From Flavobacterium solisilvae (GTDB lineage Bacteria; Bacteroidota; Bacteroidia; Flavobacteriales; Flavobacteriaceae): a DNA stretch of 64,000 nucleotides. The notes below the pieces were generated by a model. That model ran no database searches. It worked only from the letters and a program-made list of their open reading frames with translations, and was not told the origin of the DNA. The first letter of the stretch is position 1, and each line of letters begins with the position of its first letter. Below, one piece after another: positions 24,874-33,966 of the stretch. A program made the position numbers and the translations under genes. The stretch spans positions 23,690-87,689 of the forward strand of contig NZ_JAAMPT010000200.1 of NCBI RefSeq assembly GCF_012911605.1, read 5' to 3'.

Positions 24874-26116
24874 TCTACTCGAGAAATTATACGGTTGGAG
24901 TTATCCATTACTGAAAAAACTTGACTTAGGCGAAACCTTTTCGGCTTATGCAAGTTTGACTATCAATATCGTTTTGCTATGTACGATTGCCTATTTTATT
25001 TTTCAGTTATTTCGATATTTTTTAGTTAGAGCAATGATTGTCATTGCCCGAAAATCAAAAACTAGATTTGATGATTTTTTGGTTACAAACAAAACGGCCA
25101 AATACATTTCTCATTTAATTCCGTTACTTTTTATTTATAAATCGGTTCCAGTAATACTAAAGAATTTTGTTTATTGGGAAGGCATTTTTGGTAAGCTTGT
25201 TGGTATTTATATTGTGATATTAAGTTTATGGATTATCAAAACCATTTTTAATGCACTTCGCGATTATTTAAAGCAAAATCCGTCTTATAGAGACAAACCA
25301 ATTGACAGCTATATTCAAGTGATAATGATCGTGTTATGGATTTTTGGTTTCTTTATAATTGTTTCCAAAATCTTTGACATCAACACCGGAAGAATGCTTG
25401 GTGCTTTTGGAGCAATTTCGGCTATTATCATATTGATTTTTAGAGATACAATTTTGGGTTTTGTAGCTAGTGTTCAAGTTTCGCTAAACGATATGGTTCG
25501 AATTGGCGATTGGATAACTTTTGACAAATTTGGTGCCGATGGCGACGTAATCGAAATCAACCTTGCTACTGTAAAAGTTAGAAATTTTGACAATACAACA
25601 ACTACAATTCCAACCTACAGTATGATTTCGGATTCGTTTAGAAACTGGCGCGGAATGATTAATTCTCCCGGAAGAAGAATAAAAAGACATATTTTAATTA
25701 AAGCTACAAGCATTCGTTTCTTAAAAGAAGATGAATTAGAAGAATTGAAAAAAATACAATTAATTACAACCTACATAACACACAGGCAAAACGAAATCAA
25801 TAAGTTCAATACCATAAATAAAATTGATAAATCTATTTCAATTAATGGTAGAAATATGACAAACTTTGGGCTTTTTAGAAAATATATTTCTAATTATCTA
25901 CAAAATCATCCCGGACTTAATAAGAATATGATGCTAATGTGCAGACAGTTACAACCAACTTCACAAGGAATTCCTTTGGAAATATATGCCTTTTCAAGTG
26001 ATAAACGCTGGGAAAACTACGAACATATAATGTCTGATATTTTTGATCATGTTATTGCGTCAATTCCCTATTTTGATTTAGAAATTTATGAATTAACTTC
26101 AGATAAATTCAACTAA
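24866..26116 (+). CDS. MscS-family mechanosensitive ion channel
   Basis: The 416-residue protein has an N-terminal region with about four transmembrane helices, followed by the pore helix (MLGAFGAISAIIILIFRDTILGFVASVQVSLNDMVRIGDWI) with the MscS beta-domain after it (about 195-270). The C-terminal 140 residues are longer than in E. coli MscS. The channel type protects against osmotic downshock. A GDVIEINLATVKVRNFDNTTTTIPTY segment matches the beta-domain consensus. The gene is coupled to DUF3817 and ends 4 bp into the convergent thioesterase gene. Confidence 0.9.
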   Translation: MHNLLEKLYGWSYPLLKKLDLGETFSAYASLTINIVLLCTIAYFIFQLFRYFLVRAMIVIARKSKTRFDDFLVTNKTAKYISHLIPLLFIYKSVPVILKNFVYWEGIFGKLVGIYIVILSLWIIKTIFNALRDYLKQNPSYRDKPIDSYIQVIMIVLWIFGFFIIVSKIFDINTGRMLGAFGAISAIIILIFRDTILGFVASVQVSLNDMVRIGDWITFDKFGADGDVIEINLATVKVRNFDNTTTTIPTYSMISDSFRNWRGMINSPGRRIKRHILIKATSIRFLKEDELEELKKIQLITTYITHRQNEINKFNTINKIDKSISINGRNMTNFGLFRKYISNYLQNHPGLNKNMMLMCRQLQPTSQGIPLEIYAFSSDKRWENYEHIMSDIFDHVIASIPYFDLEIYELTSDKFN

Positions 26117-26502
26117 TCCGTCAATCTATCTTTTACATATTCTATTTGAGTTTTTCCGTGTGCTTTTGGTTTTCCATCTTCACCAAGACTTACCATTGTT
26201 ATAGTTTCAATCGAAATAATTATTTCTCTTGTCATCATGTTTCTAACTTGACAGGTTAAAGTTATAGACGAATTGCCAAATTTTACCACATCAATTCCAA
26301 TCTCTACAATATCACCTTGTCTAGCCGAACTTCTAAAATTAATTTCCGACATGTGTTTGGTTACAATTTTAGGATTTTGAAGTTGAATGATTGAATACAA
26401 AGCCAATTCTTCGTCTATCCAAGCTAATAATCTACCGCCAAAAAGTGTACTGTTTGGGTTTAAATCTTCGGGTTTTACCCATTTTCTAGTGTGAAATCTC
26501 AT
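26113..26502 (-). CDS. Acyl-CoA thioesterase, hotdog fold
   Basis: I start at the ATG at 26502 (129 residues); a TTG lies in frame upstream. The protein is a single hotdog domain of the YciA/BACH type: NPNSTLFGGRLLAWIDEELALY near residue 15 with the catalytic Asp, EINFRSSARQGDIVEIG, and a strand GNSSITLTCQV. It hydrolyses acyl-CoA thioesters; the chain-length preference cannot be told. It overlaps the end of the mscS-like gene by 4 bp, tail to tail. Confidence 0.88.
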   Translation of the reverse strand: MRFHTRKWVKPEDLNPNSTLFGGRLLAWIDEELALYSIIQLQNPKIVTKHMSEINFRSSARQGDIVEIGIDVVKFGNSSITLTCQVRNMMTREIIISIETITMVSLGEDGKPKAHGKTQIEYVKDRLTD

Positions 26503-26667
26503 TTCTATTTTTTTTTTCAAATTTACTATTAGATTATGGATTACAATTGTTTTTTACAAAATCTTAACCGAAAACCTTTTCGTTACATCTTTACTAAAAT
26601 CTACAGAAAAAATAATCTAAAAAATACCTTTTTTTACATTAAAATAACCCTTTAAAATTGAAAAACA

Positions 26668-26697
26668 TTGATTTTTAAATGTAAAACTATATATTTG
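26668..26697 (+). promoter_or_regulatory. Promoter of the OmpA-family gene
   Basis: TTG (26668-26670) and TATATTTG (26690-26697), separated by 19 bp, match the Bacteroidota promoter consensus well. The predicted start of transcription leaves a leader of about 30 nt before the ATG at 26735. Confidence 0.6.
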
Positions 26698-26734
26698 CAT
26701 TTGTAACATTTTTTTGCACTCCAAATATACATTT

Positions 26735-28072
26735 ATGAAAAAACAACTACTGGTATTGTTTGCATTCTCAACTTTTACTTTTGTTTCCTACGGACAAGAG
26801 GAAAAGACTACCAAAAAAAATAAAGCAACAAAGGAACTTGAAGATAATCAAGAAATTGTTTATGATGCTTATAATAGATGGTCTGTTGAATTAACGGCTG
26901 GTCAAGCAAAAGGAATAAAACCATATCAAGCTGGATATTTTTCCAGTAATCCTGGAAAAGTTCTTGGCGGAATTCAGTTTAATTCTTATGGCGCAGCAGC
27001 AAGATACATGATTAGTCCTAAGTTTGGTTTTAAATTAGGCTTCAACTATGATAAATTTACCAATCAAAAAAATAGCGGAAGTCTAGATTTTGAAACCTAT
27101 CAATACAGAGCAAATCTTGAAGGTGTTGTAAATGCTGTTCGCCTATTTGGTATTGAAGAATCTCTTGGAAGATTTGGATTATTACTTCACGGTGGTTTTC
27201 AAGCTTCTAGGATGACTTCAACTATATATGATATTAATGAATGGAATGGTGGTTTAATTTTTGGATTTTCTCCTCAATTTAGAGTTACAAAAACAATTTC
27301 AATCGTTAGTGATTTTAGCTTTCTAAGCAACTTTAGACAACATTTCAATTGGGATGGTTCTTATGCTGATGCAAATAACAATTTGTCTGGACAAATGTCA
27401 AGTATTAGCTTAGGATTATCAATATCATTTGGGAACGAAAAAATTCATGGAGATTGGGCAATCATTGAAGATCCAAGAGATAAAGAAATTGATGAACTTG
27501 AAGCTAGAATTGGTGAAATAGAAACATTAATGAACGATACCGATAAAGATGGTGTTCCTGATTATTTAGATGCTGAAAACAATTCGCTTCCTGGTGTAGC
27601 AGTTGATACTAAAGGTAGAATGGTTGATTTAAACAATAATGGTGTTCCAGATGAATTAGAAAGATATGTCGATAAATCAATTGACAAAAATAATAAAGCA
27701 AACGAAACAACTGTAAGCGATGGAATGGTTACCAAATTAATTAACGATGGTTACATTGCTGCTTATTTTGATACTAATAAACGTGTACCAACTTCAGCTT
27801 CTACTGATAATATTGGATTTATTCTAAACTATCTAAAAAATAACCCTTCAAAATCAATCGATATTATTGGTTATGCAGATGAAATTGGAAGCAGTGAATA
27901 CAACGACAAATTATCTGGCGATAGAGCTGAAAGCATTAAATCTATCCTAACAAAAGCTGGAATTTCTCCATCGAGATTAAATATCCAAGCTAACGGAACA
28001 GATAAATCAGTTGATAAAAACTCAGATTTAGCAAGACGTTTGGTTCGTAAAGTAATCTTTAAAATCAAATAA
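26735..28072 (+). CDS. OmpA-family outer-membrane protein
   Basis: The 445-residue protein starts at the ATG at 26735, directly before a signal peptide (MKKQLLVLFAFSTFTFVSYGQ). Residues of about 50-245 are an 8-stranded-type beta-barrel. Residues of about 250-300 carry two calcium-binding thrombospondin type 3-like segments (DTDKDGVPDYLD and DLNNNGVPDELE). The last 120 residues are an OmpA C-terminal peptidoglycan-binding domain (DIIGYADEIGSSEYN...LSGDRAESIKSIL). This architecture is very common for abundant Bacteroidota porin-like proteins. A strong promoter and terminator surround it. Confidence 0.92.
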   Translation: MKKQLLVLFAFSTFTFVSYGQEEKTTKKNKATKELEDNQEIVYDAYNRWSVELTAGQAKGIKPYQAGYFSSNPGKVLGGIQFNSYGAAARYMISPKFGFKLGFNYDKFTNQKNSGSLDFETYQYRANLEGVVNAVRLFGIEESLGRFGLLLHGGFQASRMTSTIYDINEWNGGLIFGFSPQFRVTKTISIVSDFSFLSNFRQHFNWDGSYADANNNLSGQMSSISLGLSISFGNEKIHGDWAIIEDPRDKEIDELEARIGEIETLMNDTDKDGVPDYLDAENNSLPGVAVDTKGRMVDLNNNGVPDELERYVDKSIDKNNKANETTVSDGMVTKLINDGYIAAYFDTNKRVPTSASTDNIGFILNYLKNNPSKSIDIIGYADEIGSSEYNDKLSGDRAESIKSILTKAGISPSRLNIQANGTDKSVDKNSDLARRLVRKVIFKIK

Positions 28073-28101
28073 CTAATTAACAATTAGTTTTTAATAACTT
28101 C

Positions 28102-28136
28102 AATAACCTCTGTAAATTACAGAGGTTATTTTTTTT
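28102..28136 (+). terminator. Terminator after the OmpA-family gene
   Basis: A 13-bp perfect stem (28102-28114 with 28118-28130) with a 3-base loop is followed by a T run. Confidence 0.92.
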
Positions 28137-28152
28137 AACTTTAAAAGAAAAA

Positions 28153-28551
28153 ATGGAAGCCAGAGATAACCACGTTCTTGAAATTAGAGGCGAAGCTTTA
28201 GGAACAATAACCAACCAATCTTCAAATGAAGAAGTTTTTCAAAACAAAACACTTCGCCCAATTCTTAAATTACAAAACGATTTGTTTATTGCCGTATTCA
28301 TTAATTATGCTGTCAAACAAAAAGGTGTTTTCTTTTCTTTATCTCCCGAAAAAAAAATGGCTTACATTGAAAATGTTATCCAACGTGATATTAAGTTCAG
28401 AAACTCATTAAAAGGAATGATATTCGGACTTTTTACAGTTGATGAATATAATGAGTATATTCAAAATTCATCCAATCTAAACAAGCGAATGATGAACATG
28501 CTTATTGAACGTTTAAAAAGCCAAATTCAAGTCATTACAATCGAAGAATAA
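28153..28551 (+). CDS. Conserved hypothetical protein
   Basis: The 132-residue protein is cytosolic and mostly helical. It begins MEARDNHVLEIRGEALG, has a central FLIAVFINYAVKQKGVF-like segment and ends with a helical SNLNKRMMNMLIERLKSQ. I recall close homologues in other flavobacteria, with no experimentally known function. It is the only gene between the OmpA terminator and the 240-bp gap before the amidoligase cluster, so it probably has its own promoter. Some databases label relatives 'glyoxalase', but I see no glyoxalase metal motif. Confidence 0.75.
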   Translation: MEARDNHVLEIRGEALGTITNQSSNEEVFQNKTLRPILKLQNDLFIAVFINYAVKQKGVFFSLSPEKKMAYIENVIQRDIKFRNSLKGMIFGLFTVDEYNEYIQNSSNLNKRMMNMLIERLKSQIQVITIEE

Positions 28552-28795
28552 CCAATTTCTTCTTATTTTTAAATAAAAATCAGCATTTTTAGTGTCGTAA
28601 ACTCTTACGAACAAACTCTTATTATCCTAATTTATTGACAATTATTAAAATCTTCTATTAATTTAAGGACTTTTATTGGCAAATTTTCAATAGCTAAATA
28701 TTAATAACTATTTTATCGTAAAACTTAAGTATAATCAAACTTTTGAATTTTTTACAATGTTTTTTTTATTATAATTGTTAAAACAATTAACATTT

Positions 28796-29509
28796 ATGAA
28801 AGAAGAATATTTTAAATGGTACTCACCTAACCTAAGTCGCGAAATTGAAATGTTAGTTTTTGGTCATGCAGGTTATCCAGTTATCCTTTTTCCAACTTCA
28901 ATGGGAAGTTTCCACGAAAACAAAGACCAAGGATTAATTGAAAGCGCGCGATGGTATATCGAACAAGGATTAATCCAAATATTTTGCCCAAACAGTATTG
29001 ATAAAGATAGTTTTTACAATAAAAAAATTCATCCCGTTCACCGTATTCAAAATCATGTTTGGTATGACAAAATGATTTGTCACGAAATTGTAGAACGAGT
29101 AAAAAACAATACTTATTCTGGAAAAGTTGTTGTTGCAGGTTGCAGTTTTGGAGGTTATCATGCTGTAAATTTTGCCTTCCGCCATCCAGGTTATGTAAGT
29201 CATGTGTTTTCTATGAGTGGTGCTTTTTCTATCAAAAGTTTTATGGATGGACATTGGGACGATGATGTTTTCTACAATTCTCCCGAAGATTATCTATACG
29301 GTTTAAACGATGGTGAACTCTGGAATATGGATATTATTCTTGGAACATCCAATTGGGATATATGCTTTGATGCTAATTTGAAACTAAGTAAAATTCTAGC
29401 ACAAAAAGACATTCCTCATTGGCTTGATGTTCGCAAAGACAGAGAACACGATTGGCCAGTTTGGAAGGAAATGTTTCCTCATTATTTATCCCGAATTAAA
29501 TTCTTTTAA
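28796..29509 (+). CDS. Alpha/beta-hydrolase esterase (Esterase D family)
   Basis: I start at the ATG at 28796 (237 residues). The fold is an alpha/beta-hydrolase of the putative esterase family. The nucleophile elbow is GCSFGGYHA (Ser117), and a C-terminal KDREHDWPVW motif supplies the His. No signal peptide is present, so it is cytosolic. It is the first gene of a plus-strand run with an ATP-grasp (33 bp), a GCS2 ligase, an amidotransferase and a further ATP-grasp-like gene. An esterase at each end of the cluster suggests hydrolysis or transfer of an ester of the product; this is inference. Confidence 0.85.
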   Translation: MKEEYFKWYSPNLSREIEMLVFGHAGYPVILFPTSMGSFHENKDQGLIESARWYIEQGLIQIFCPNSIDKDSFYNKKIHPVHRIQNHVWYDKMICHEIVERVKNNTYSGKVVVAGCSFGGYHAVNFAFRHPGYVSHVFSMSGAFSIKSFMDGHWDDDVFYNSPEDYLYGLNDGELWNMDIILGTSNWDICFDANLKLSKILAQKDIPHWLDVRKDREHDWPVWKEMFPHYLSRIKFF

Positions 29510-29541
29510 AAACACTCAATAACATTAATAAAACTAAGAAT

Positions 29542-30483
29542 ATGAAAAAAATAGGTATTTTATTTGGAATGGAAGACACATTTCCGCAAGCTTTCATCGA
29601 CAGAGTAAATTCTAAAAATATAAAAGGTATCGTTGCCGAAGCTGTAACCATTGATAAAGTGGTACAAAATAAACCAACAGAATATGCCGTAATTATTGAT
29701 AGAATTTCGCAAGACGTTCCATTTTATCGTGCGTATTTAAAAAATGCCGCTTTAACTGGAACTCATATCATCAATAATCCATTTTGGTGGAGTGCTGATG
29801 ATAAATTTTTCAATAACTGTTTAGCAGATGTACTTGGCGTTCCGTTACCTAATACTGTAATTCTTCCATCGGCAGAACATCCAACGGATACAACTTCAAA
29901 ATCGTTTAGAAATCTTGCTTTTCCTTTAGATTGGGATGGAATTTTTGATTACATCGGATTTCCAGCGTATATGAAACCTTATGCTGGCGGCGGATGGAAA
30001 AACGTTTATCGACTAGAAAACAAAGAAGAATTTTGGGAAAAACATCGCGAAACTGGGCAATTAGTAATGCTTTTACAAGAAGAAATTGTGTTCCAAGATT
30101 ACTATCGCGTGTATTGTTTGGGCGGAAAAGCCGTGAGAATTATGCCTTATGAACCAAGAAATCCACATCATTTGCGCTATGTAGTTGAAAATCCAAATAC
30201 CGATAAAAAACTGATGGCAACTATTAAAGATTATACTTTACGTCTTTGCAAAGGTTTAGGATATGATTTCAACACGGTAGAATTTGCTGTTCGCGACGGA
30301 ATTCCTTATGCAATCGATTTTGGAAATCCAGCTCCAGATGCCGAATTGACTTCGGTTGGTGCCGAAAATTTCGAATGGGTTGTGGAAGAAGCAGCAAAAA
30401 TGGCAATCGATTTTGCTAAAAAACACAAAGATGGAAAATCCAACATGACTTGGGGAACATTCATCAAGGATTCTGTTAAATAG
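29542..30483 (+). CDS. ATP-grasp ligase (RimK-like)
   Basis: The 313-residue protein is an ATP-grasp enzyme. Visible parts are the pre-ATP-grasp N-terminus (KIGILFGMEDTFPQ), the ATP-binding Lys strand and glycine loop (PAYMKPYAGGGWKNVY), the LLQEEIVFQDYYRVYCL strand and the metal-binding IDFGNPAPDAEL end. ATP-grasp enzymes activate a carboxylate as acyl-phosphate and join it to an amine. The substrate cannot be told. It lies 33 bp after the esterase and 69 bp before the GCS2 gene, in what looks like a single operon. Confidence 0.85.
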   Translation: MKKIGILFGMEDTFPQAFIDRVNSKNIKGIVAEAVTIDKVVQNKPTEYAVIIDRISQDVPFYRAYLKNAALTGTHIINNPFWWSADDKFFNNCLADVLGVPLPNTVILPSAEHPTDTTSKSFRNLAFPLDWDGIFDYIGFPAYMKPYAGGGWKNVYRLENKEEFWEKHRETGQLVMLLQEEIVFQDYYRVYCLGGKAVRIMPYEPRNPHHLRYVVENPNTDKKLMATIKDYTLRLCKGLGYDFNTVEFAVRDGIPYAIDFGNPAPDAELTSVGAENFEWVVEEAAKMAIDFAKKHKDGKSNMTWGTFIKDSVK

Positions 30484-30552
30484 TTTTCAGTCTCAGTAAT
30501 CAGTAAACACACTGAAAACTGCGACTGCGACTGAATACTAAAAGTAATAATT

Positions 30553-31662
30553 ATGCAAAAAAAACTACCCGTATTCACTCTTGGTGTAGAGGAAGAATAC
30601 CAAATAATAGATCCGATAACCCGAGATTTACGCTCGCATTTGTCAAAAATCGTTGACGGAGCAAAAGTAACACTAAACGAACAGGTAAAAGCTGAAATGC
30701 ATCAATCAGTTGTTGAAGTTGGAACCATGATTTGCAATAATGTGAAAGAAGCCAAATGCGAAATCAAAGTTTTGCGAAGTAAAATTGTTGAATTGGCAGA
30801 CAAACAAGGTTTGGTTGTTGGTGGCGCAGGAACGCATCCTTTTTCACGTTGGCAAGACCAACCCATAACTGATGATCCGCGTTATCATCATATTGTAAAC
30901 GAATTGCAAGATGCGGCACGTTCCAATTTGATTTTTGGAATGCATTGCCACGTTGGTATTGAAAATCGTGAAATTGGTTTACAACTAATGAACCAAGCGA
31001 CCTATTTCTTGCCACACATTTTTGCACTTTCCACCAATTCGCCTTTTTGGGAAGGACGAAATACGGGTTATAAATCTTTCAGAACCAAAGTTTTTGATAA
31101 ATTTCCACGAACAGGTTTACCCGAATATTTTGATAGCGTTCAGTCTTATGATAACTATTTAGATACATTGGTAAAAACAGGTTGCATTGATAATCCGAAG
31201 AAAATTTGGTGGGATTTGCGTTTGCATCCATTTTACAATACGATTGAATTCCGTATTACCGACATGAGTTTAACTGTTGATGAAGCTATGTGTATTGTGG
31301 CGATTATTCAAGCAATTGTTGCAAAACTGTACAAGCTAACCATTTCAAACACAAGTTTTAACATCTATAGATTGGCATTGATAAAGGAAAATAAATTCCG
31401 TGCTGCTCGATATGGAATTGATGGAAAAATGATTGATTTTGGTCTAAAAGAAGAAGTAGAAACCAAACTTTTACTACACGAATTACTTGAATTTGTTGAC
31501 GATGTAGTCGATGAACTAGGCAGTCGAGATGAAATTAATTACATCCATACCATTTTAAACGAAGGAACAGGTGCTGATAAACAGTTGCGTGTTTTTGAAC
31601 AAACCCACGATTTATCAAAAGTGGTTGATATGATTACTAGCGAATTTACAAGAGGTTTATAA
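30553..31662 (+). CDS. Carboxylate-amine ligase, GCS2/YbdK family
   Basis: The 369-residue protein belongs to the GCS2 glutamate-cysteine ligase group: TLGVEEEYQ near residue 9, AEMHQSVVEVGT, FGMHCHVGI, WWDLRLHPFYNTIEFRI and MSLTVDEA are all conserved. The family joins an amino acid side-chain carboxylate to an amine with ATP, and YbdK-type members have weak gamma-glutamylcysteine activity. Here the neighbours are two other ligases and an amidotransferase, not a glutathione synthetase pair, so a product other than glutathione is likely. Length is normal. Confidence 0.88.
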   Translation: MQKKLPVFTLGVEEEYQIIDPITRDLRSHLSKIVDGAKVTLNEQVKAEMHQSVVEVGTMICNNVKEAKCEIKVLRSKIVELADKQGLVVGGAGTHPFSRWQDQPITDDPRYHHIVNELQDAARSNLIFGMHCHVGIENREIGLQLMNQATYFLPHIFALSTNSPFWEGRNTGYKSFRTKVFDKFPRTGLPEYFDSVQSYDNYLDTLVKTGCIDNPKKIWWDLRLHPFYNTIEFRITDMSLTVDEAMCIVAIIQAIVAKLYKLTISNTSFNIYRLALIKENKFRAARYGIDGKMIDFGLKEEVETKLLLHELLEFVDDVVDELGSRDEINYIHTILNEGTGADKQLRVFEQTHDLSKVVDMITSEFTRGL

Positions 31663-31708
31663 AATTATAATTGATTTTTCAAATTGACTTTTGAAGTTGA
31701 TTTTTGAA

Positions 31709-31739
31709 TTTGACATTGAAATTGAAAAAGTTATCTTTG
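31709..31739 (+). promoter_or_regulatory. Internal promoter in the amidoligase cluster
   Basis: TTTG (31709-31712) and TATCTTTG (31732-31739) are 19 bp apart, close to the ideal Bacteroidota consensus. It would drive the amidotransferase gene at 31760 separately from the upstream genes. Confidence 0.6.
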
Positions 31740-31759
31740 CATCATCAAATAGTTAAATA

Positions 31760-32587
31760 ATGAGCAACCAAATCCGTGTAGCAGTTTTAGATATGTATAA
31801 TGGCGAACCCAATCAAGGAATGCGCTGTATTATAGATATTATCAATCGATTTAACCAAATGGTTACGTTTCAGATTTTTGATGTTCGAGGTAAAAATGAA
31901 TTCCCCGATATTAAAAAGTTTGACATTTACATTTCCACTGGCGGACCAGGAAATCCATTGGAAGGCGATGGAAATTGGGATTTAAAATGGTATGATTTTA
32001 TTGAACAATTATGGCAATGGAATAAAGAACAAAAGACAAAAAAACACGTGCTTTTTATTTGTCATTCGTTTCAAATGGCGTGTCATCACTTTGGTTTAGC
32101 AACTTTAAATAAAAGAAAATCAACTTCTTTTGGCGTTATGACTATTCATAAAACCGAAGCTGGAACGTATGATCCAATTCTTGAAGGATTACAAAGTCCT
32201 TTTTACGCCATTGATAGCAGAGATTTTCAAGTAGTTCAACCAAAATTGAGCATTTTCAACAAAAAAGGTGCTCAAATTATAGCTTTAGAAAAAATTCGAA
32301 ATCATGTTGAATACGAACGAGCGATTATGGGAGTTCGATTTTCAGATGAATTTGTTGGTTTACAATTCCATCCCGAAGCTGATGCGTTAAGTTTTATTGC
32401 CAATTTAAAAAGCAAAGAAAAAAGAGAAAATATCATCGCGATGAAAGGGAAAAACAAATTCCGCGACATGCTTGAGGATTTATTGGACGAAGATAAAATC
32501 TACAAAACCAATGAAACGATTATCCCTAACTTTCTTCGAATTGCTATAAACGATTTGATGAAACATAGAAAAACGTTATCTAATTAG
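31760..32587 (+). CDS. Class I glutamine amidotransferase, stand-alone
   Basis: The 275-residue protein is a free-standing class I amidotransferase: FICHSFQMA carries the nucleophile Cys101, and LQFHPEAD carries His204 and Glu206 of the triad. There is also the TGGPGNP oxyanion strand. No synthase domain is attached and no anthranilate, GMP, CTP or carbamoyl-phosphate partner gene is nearby. It may supply ammonia to, or hydrolyse a gamma-glutamyl bond made by, the GCS2 or ATP-grasp enzymes around it. The C-terminal 60 residues are an extra helical extension. Confidence 0.85.
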   Translation: MSNQIRVAVLDMYNGEPNQGMRCIIDIINRFNQMVTFQIFDVRGKNEFPDIKKFDIYISTGGPGNPLEGDGNWDLKWYDFIEQLWQWNKEQKTKKHVLFICHSFQMACHHFGLATLNKRKSTSFGVMTIHKTEAGTYDPILEGLQSPFYAIDSRDFQVVQPKLSIFNKKGAQIIALEKIRNHVEYERAIMGVRFSDEFVGLQFHPEADALSFIANLKSKEKRENIIAMKGKNKFRDMLEDLLDEDKIYKTNETIIPNFLRIAINDLMKHRKTLSN

Positions 32588-32673
32588 TATCAAGTATAAA
32601 GTATTAAGTATCAAGACTATATTTTGACTGTCAAAATCTTAATACTTAATACTCAAATCTTAATACTTAAACC
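32588..32673. repeat. Short palindromic AT-rich repeat between genes
   Basis: The segment consists of several copies of a TTAAGTAT word and its reverse (agtatcaag / cttaatact) and can fold into a long imperfect hairpin. Similar low-complexity repeats occur between genes at 30484-30550 and 49050-49125. Confidence 0.6.
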
Positions 32674-33864
32674 ATGAACACTAACTATAGAAACCTATTC
32701 AACCAAGCTTTTTCAGTAGAAAAATACAATGCTTTCATTGACGACATCAACTCAGATTTTGATTATAAAGTAACCTTTAGAATTGGAGAAACACCGTTTT
32801 TTATTTCCAATGAATTAAAAAAACAATTACTTGAAGGTTGCCAACAAGTGATTGATTTTATTCAGCGTGATGATTTCAATAGTTTAACCGAAAGAGCTTT
32901 GGAATTGAACAGAAAAGTTCCAAATCAAGATAATCATACTACTTTTTTAGCCATCGATTTTGGAATTTGTGAAGAAGATGGACAAATTGTTCCAAAGCTA
33001 ATTGAAGTACAAGGATTTCCTTCCTTATTTAATTTTCAAAATCATTTATCCGAGAAATTCGTTTCTCATTATCCTTTTTTATCAGAACTCACACCTTTCT
33101 TAAATGGTTTAAATCAGGAAAGTTATCTAGCTTTAATTAAAGAAGTTATCACTAATAACATTCCAATAGAAAATGTAATTCTGCTGGAAATTGAACCTGA
33201 GAAACAAAATACCAAAATCGACTTTTATTACTGCAAGAAAGACATCGGAATTCCATTTGTTTGCGTAACTGAATTATACGAAAAAGGAAAGCAATTGTTT
33301 TATAAAAATGATAAAGGTGAAGAAATTCAAGTAAAACGAATTTACAACCGTGTGATTTTTGACGAATTGGATTTACGTACTGATTTACAACTCAATTTTG
33401 ATTTCTCAAAAAGCTATGATGTAGAATGGGCTGGACATCCCAACTGGTTTTTCCGAATTAGTAAATTCATTTTGCCTTATTTGAAAGGAAAGTATTTTAT
33501 TGAAACCACACTTCTATCCGATTTGAAGGAAATTCCAAATGATTTAGAGAATTATGTATTAAAACCTTTGTTCTCTTTCTCCGGAAGTGGCGTTATTTTC
33601 CACGTAAAACGAGAAGATATCGAAGCTGTAACTGAAAAAGACTTATACATTCTTCAGAAAAAAGTCCATTACAAACCAATCATTCAAAGTCCTGACGGAT
33701 TAGTAAAAGCCGAAGTACGAATTTTAGCCGTTTGGCCAAAAGATGACGAAAAACCGACATTAGTTACCAATTTAGTTCGACTAAGTCGTGGCGAAATGAT
33801 TGGTGTAAAATTCAACAAAGATAAAGATTGGGTTGGCGGAACTGTTGGAATGTTTGAGAAGTAA
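32674..33864 (+). CDS. ATP-grasp-like protein, circularly permuted type
   Basis: The 396-residue protein is not a standard named family to me. It has features of a circularly permuted ATP-grasp: a middle strand YVLKPLFSFSGSGVIFHV that looks like the Lys/Gly-loop of ATP-grasp, an EIQVKRIYNRVIFDEL segment, and a C-terminal KAEVRILAVW...TNLVRLSRGEMIG strand-loop that could hold the metal site. The N-terminal half (FLAIDFGICEEDGQIVPKLIEVQGFPS) resembles the N-terminus of glutathionylspermidine-synthase-type proteins. A ligase role is inferred; it is in line with its neighbours. Confidence 0.7.
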   Translation: MNTNYRNLFNQAFSVEKYNAFIDDINSDFDYKVTFRIGETPFFISNELKKQLLEGCQQVIDFIQRDDFNSLTERALELNRKVPNQDNHTTFLAIDFGICEEDGQIVPKLIEVQGFPSLFNFQNHLSEKFVSHYPFLSELTPFLNGLNQESYLALIKEVITNNIPIENVILLEIEPEKQNTKIDFYYCKKDIGIPFVCVTELYEKGKQLFYKNDKGEEIQVKRIYNRVIFDELDLRTDLQLNFDFSKSYDVEWAGHPNWFFRISKFILPYLKGKYFIETTLLSDLKEIPNDLENYVLKPLFSFSGSGVIFHVKREDIEAVTEKDLYILQKKVHYKPIIQSPDGLVKAEVRILAVWPKDDEKPTLVTNLVRLSRGEMIGVKFNKDKDWVGGTVGMFEK

Positions 33865-33895
33865 TGCAATCTTTTTTTTAATCCAATACGCAAAC

Positions 33896-33965
33896 TTGTC
33901 ATTTCGACGAAGGAAAAATCGCATCAGCAAAAGATTATGTGATTTCTCCTTCGTCGAAATGACAA
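33896..33965. repeat. Perfect 19-bp inverted repeat
   Basis: TTGTCATTTCGACGAAGGA (33896-33914) is exactly mirrored at 33947-33965. The arms enclose 32 bp. This looks like a mobile palindrome of the 'TGTCATTTCGACGAAGGAGAAATC' kind seen in many Bacteroidota. It lies between two convergent genes and may also stop transcription. Confidence 0.85.
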
Positions 33966-33966
33966 A

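Noticed and set aside
28552..28795. Riboswitch or small RNA upstream of the ligase cluster
   Set aside because: The 244-bp gap is AT-rich and I found no conserved fold or strong hairpin in it.
31760..32587. Amidotransferase as part of GMP, CTP or anthranilate synthesis
   Set aside because: No synthase domain and no partner gene from these pathways is nearby.
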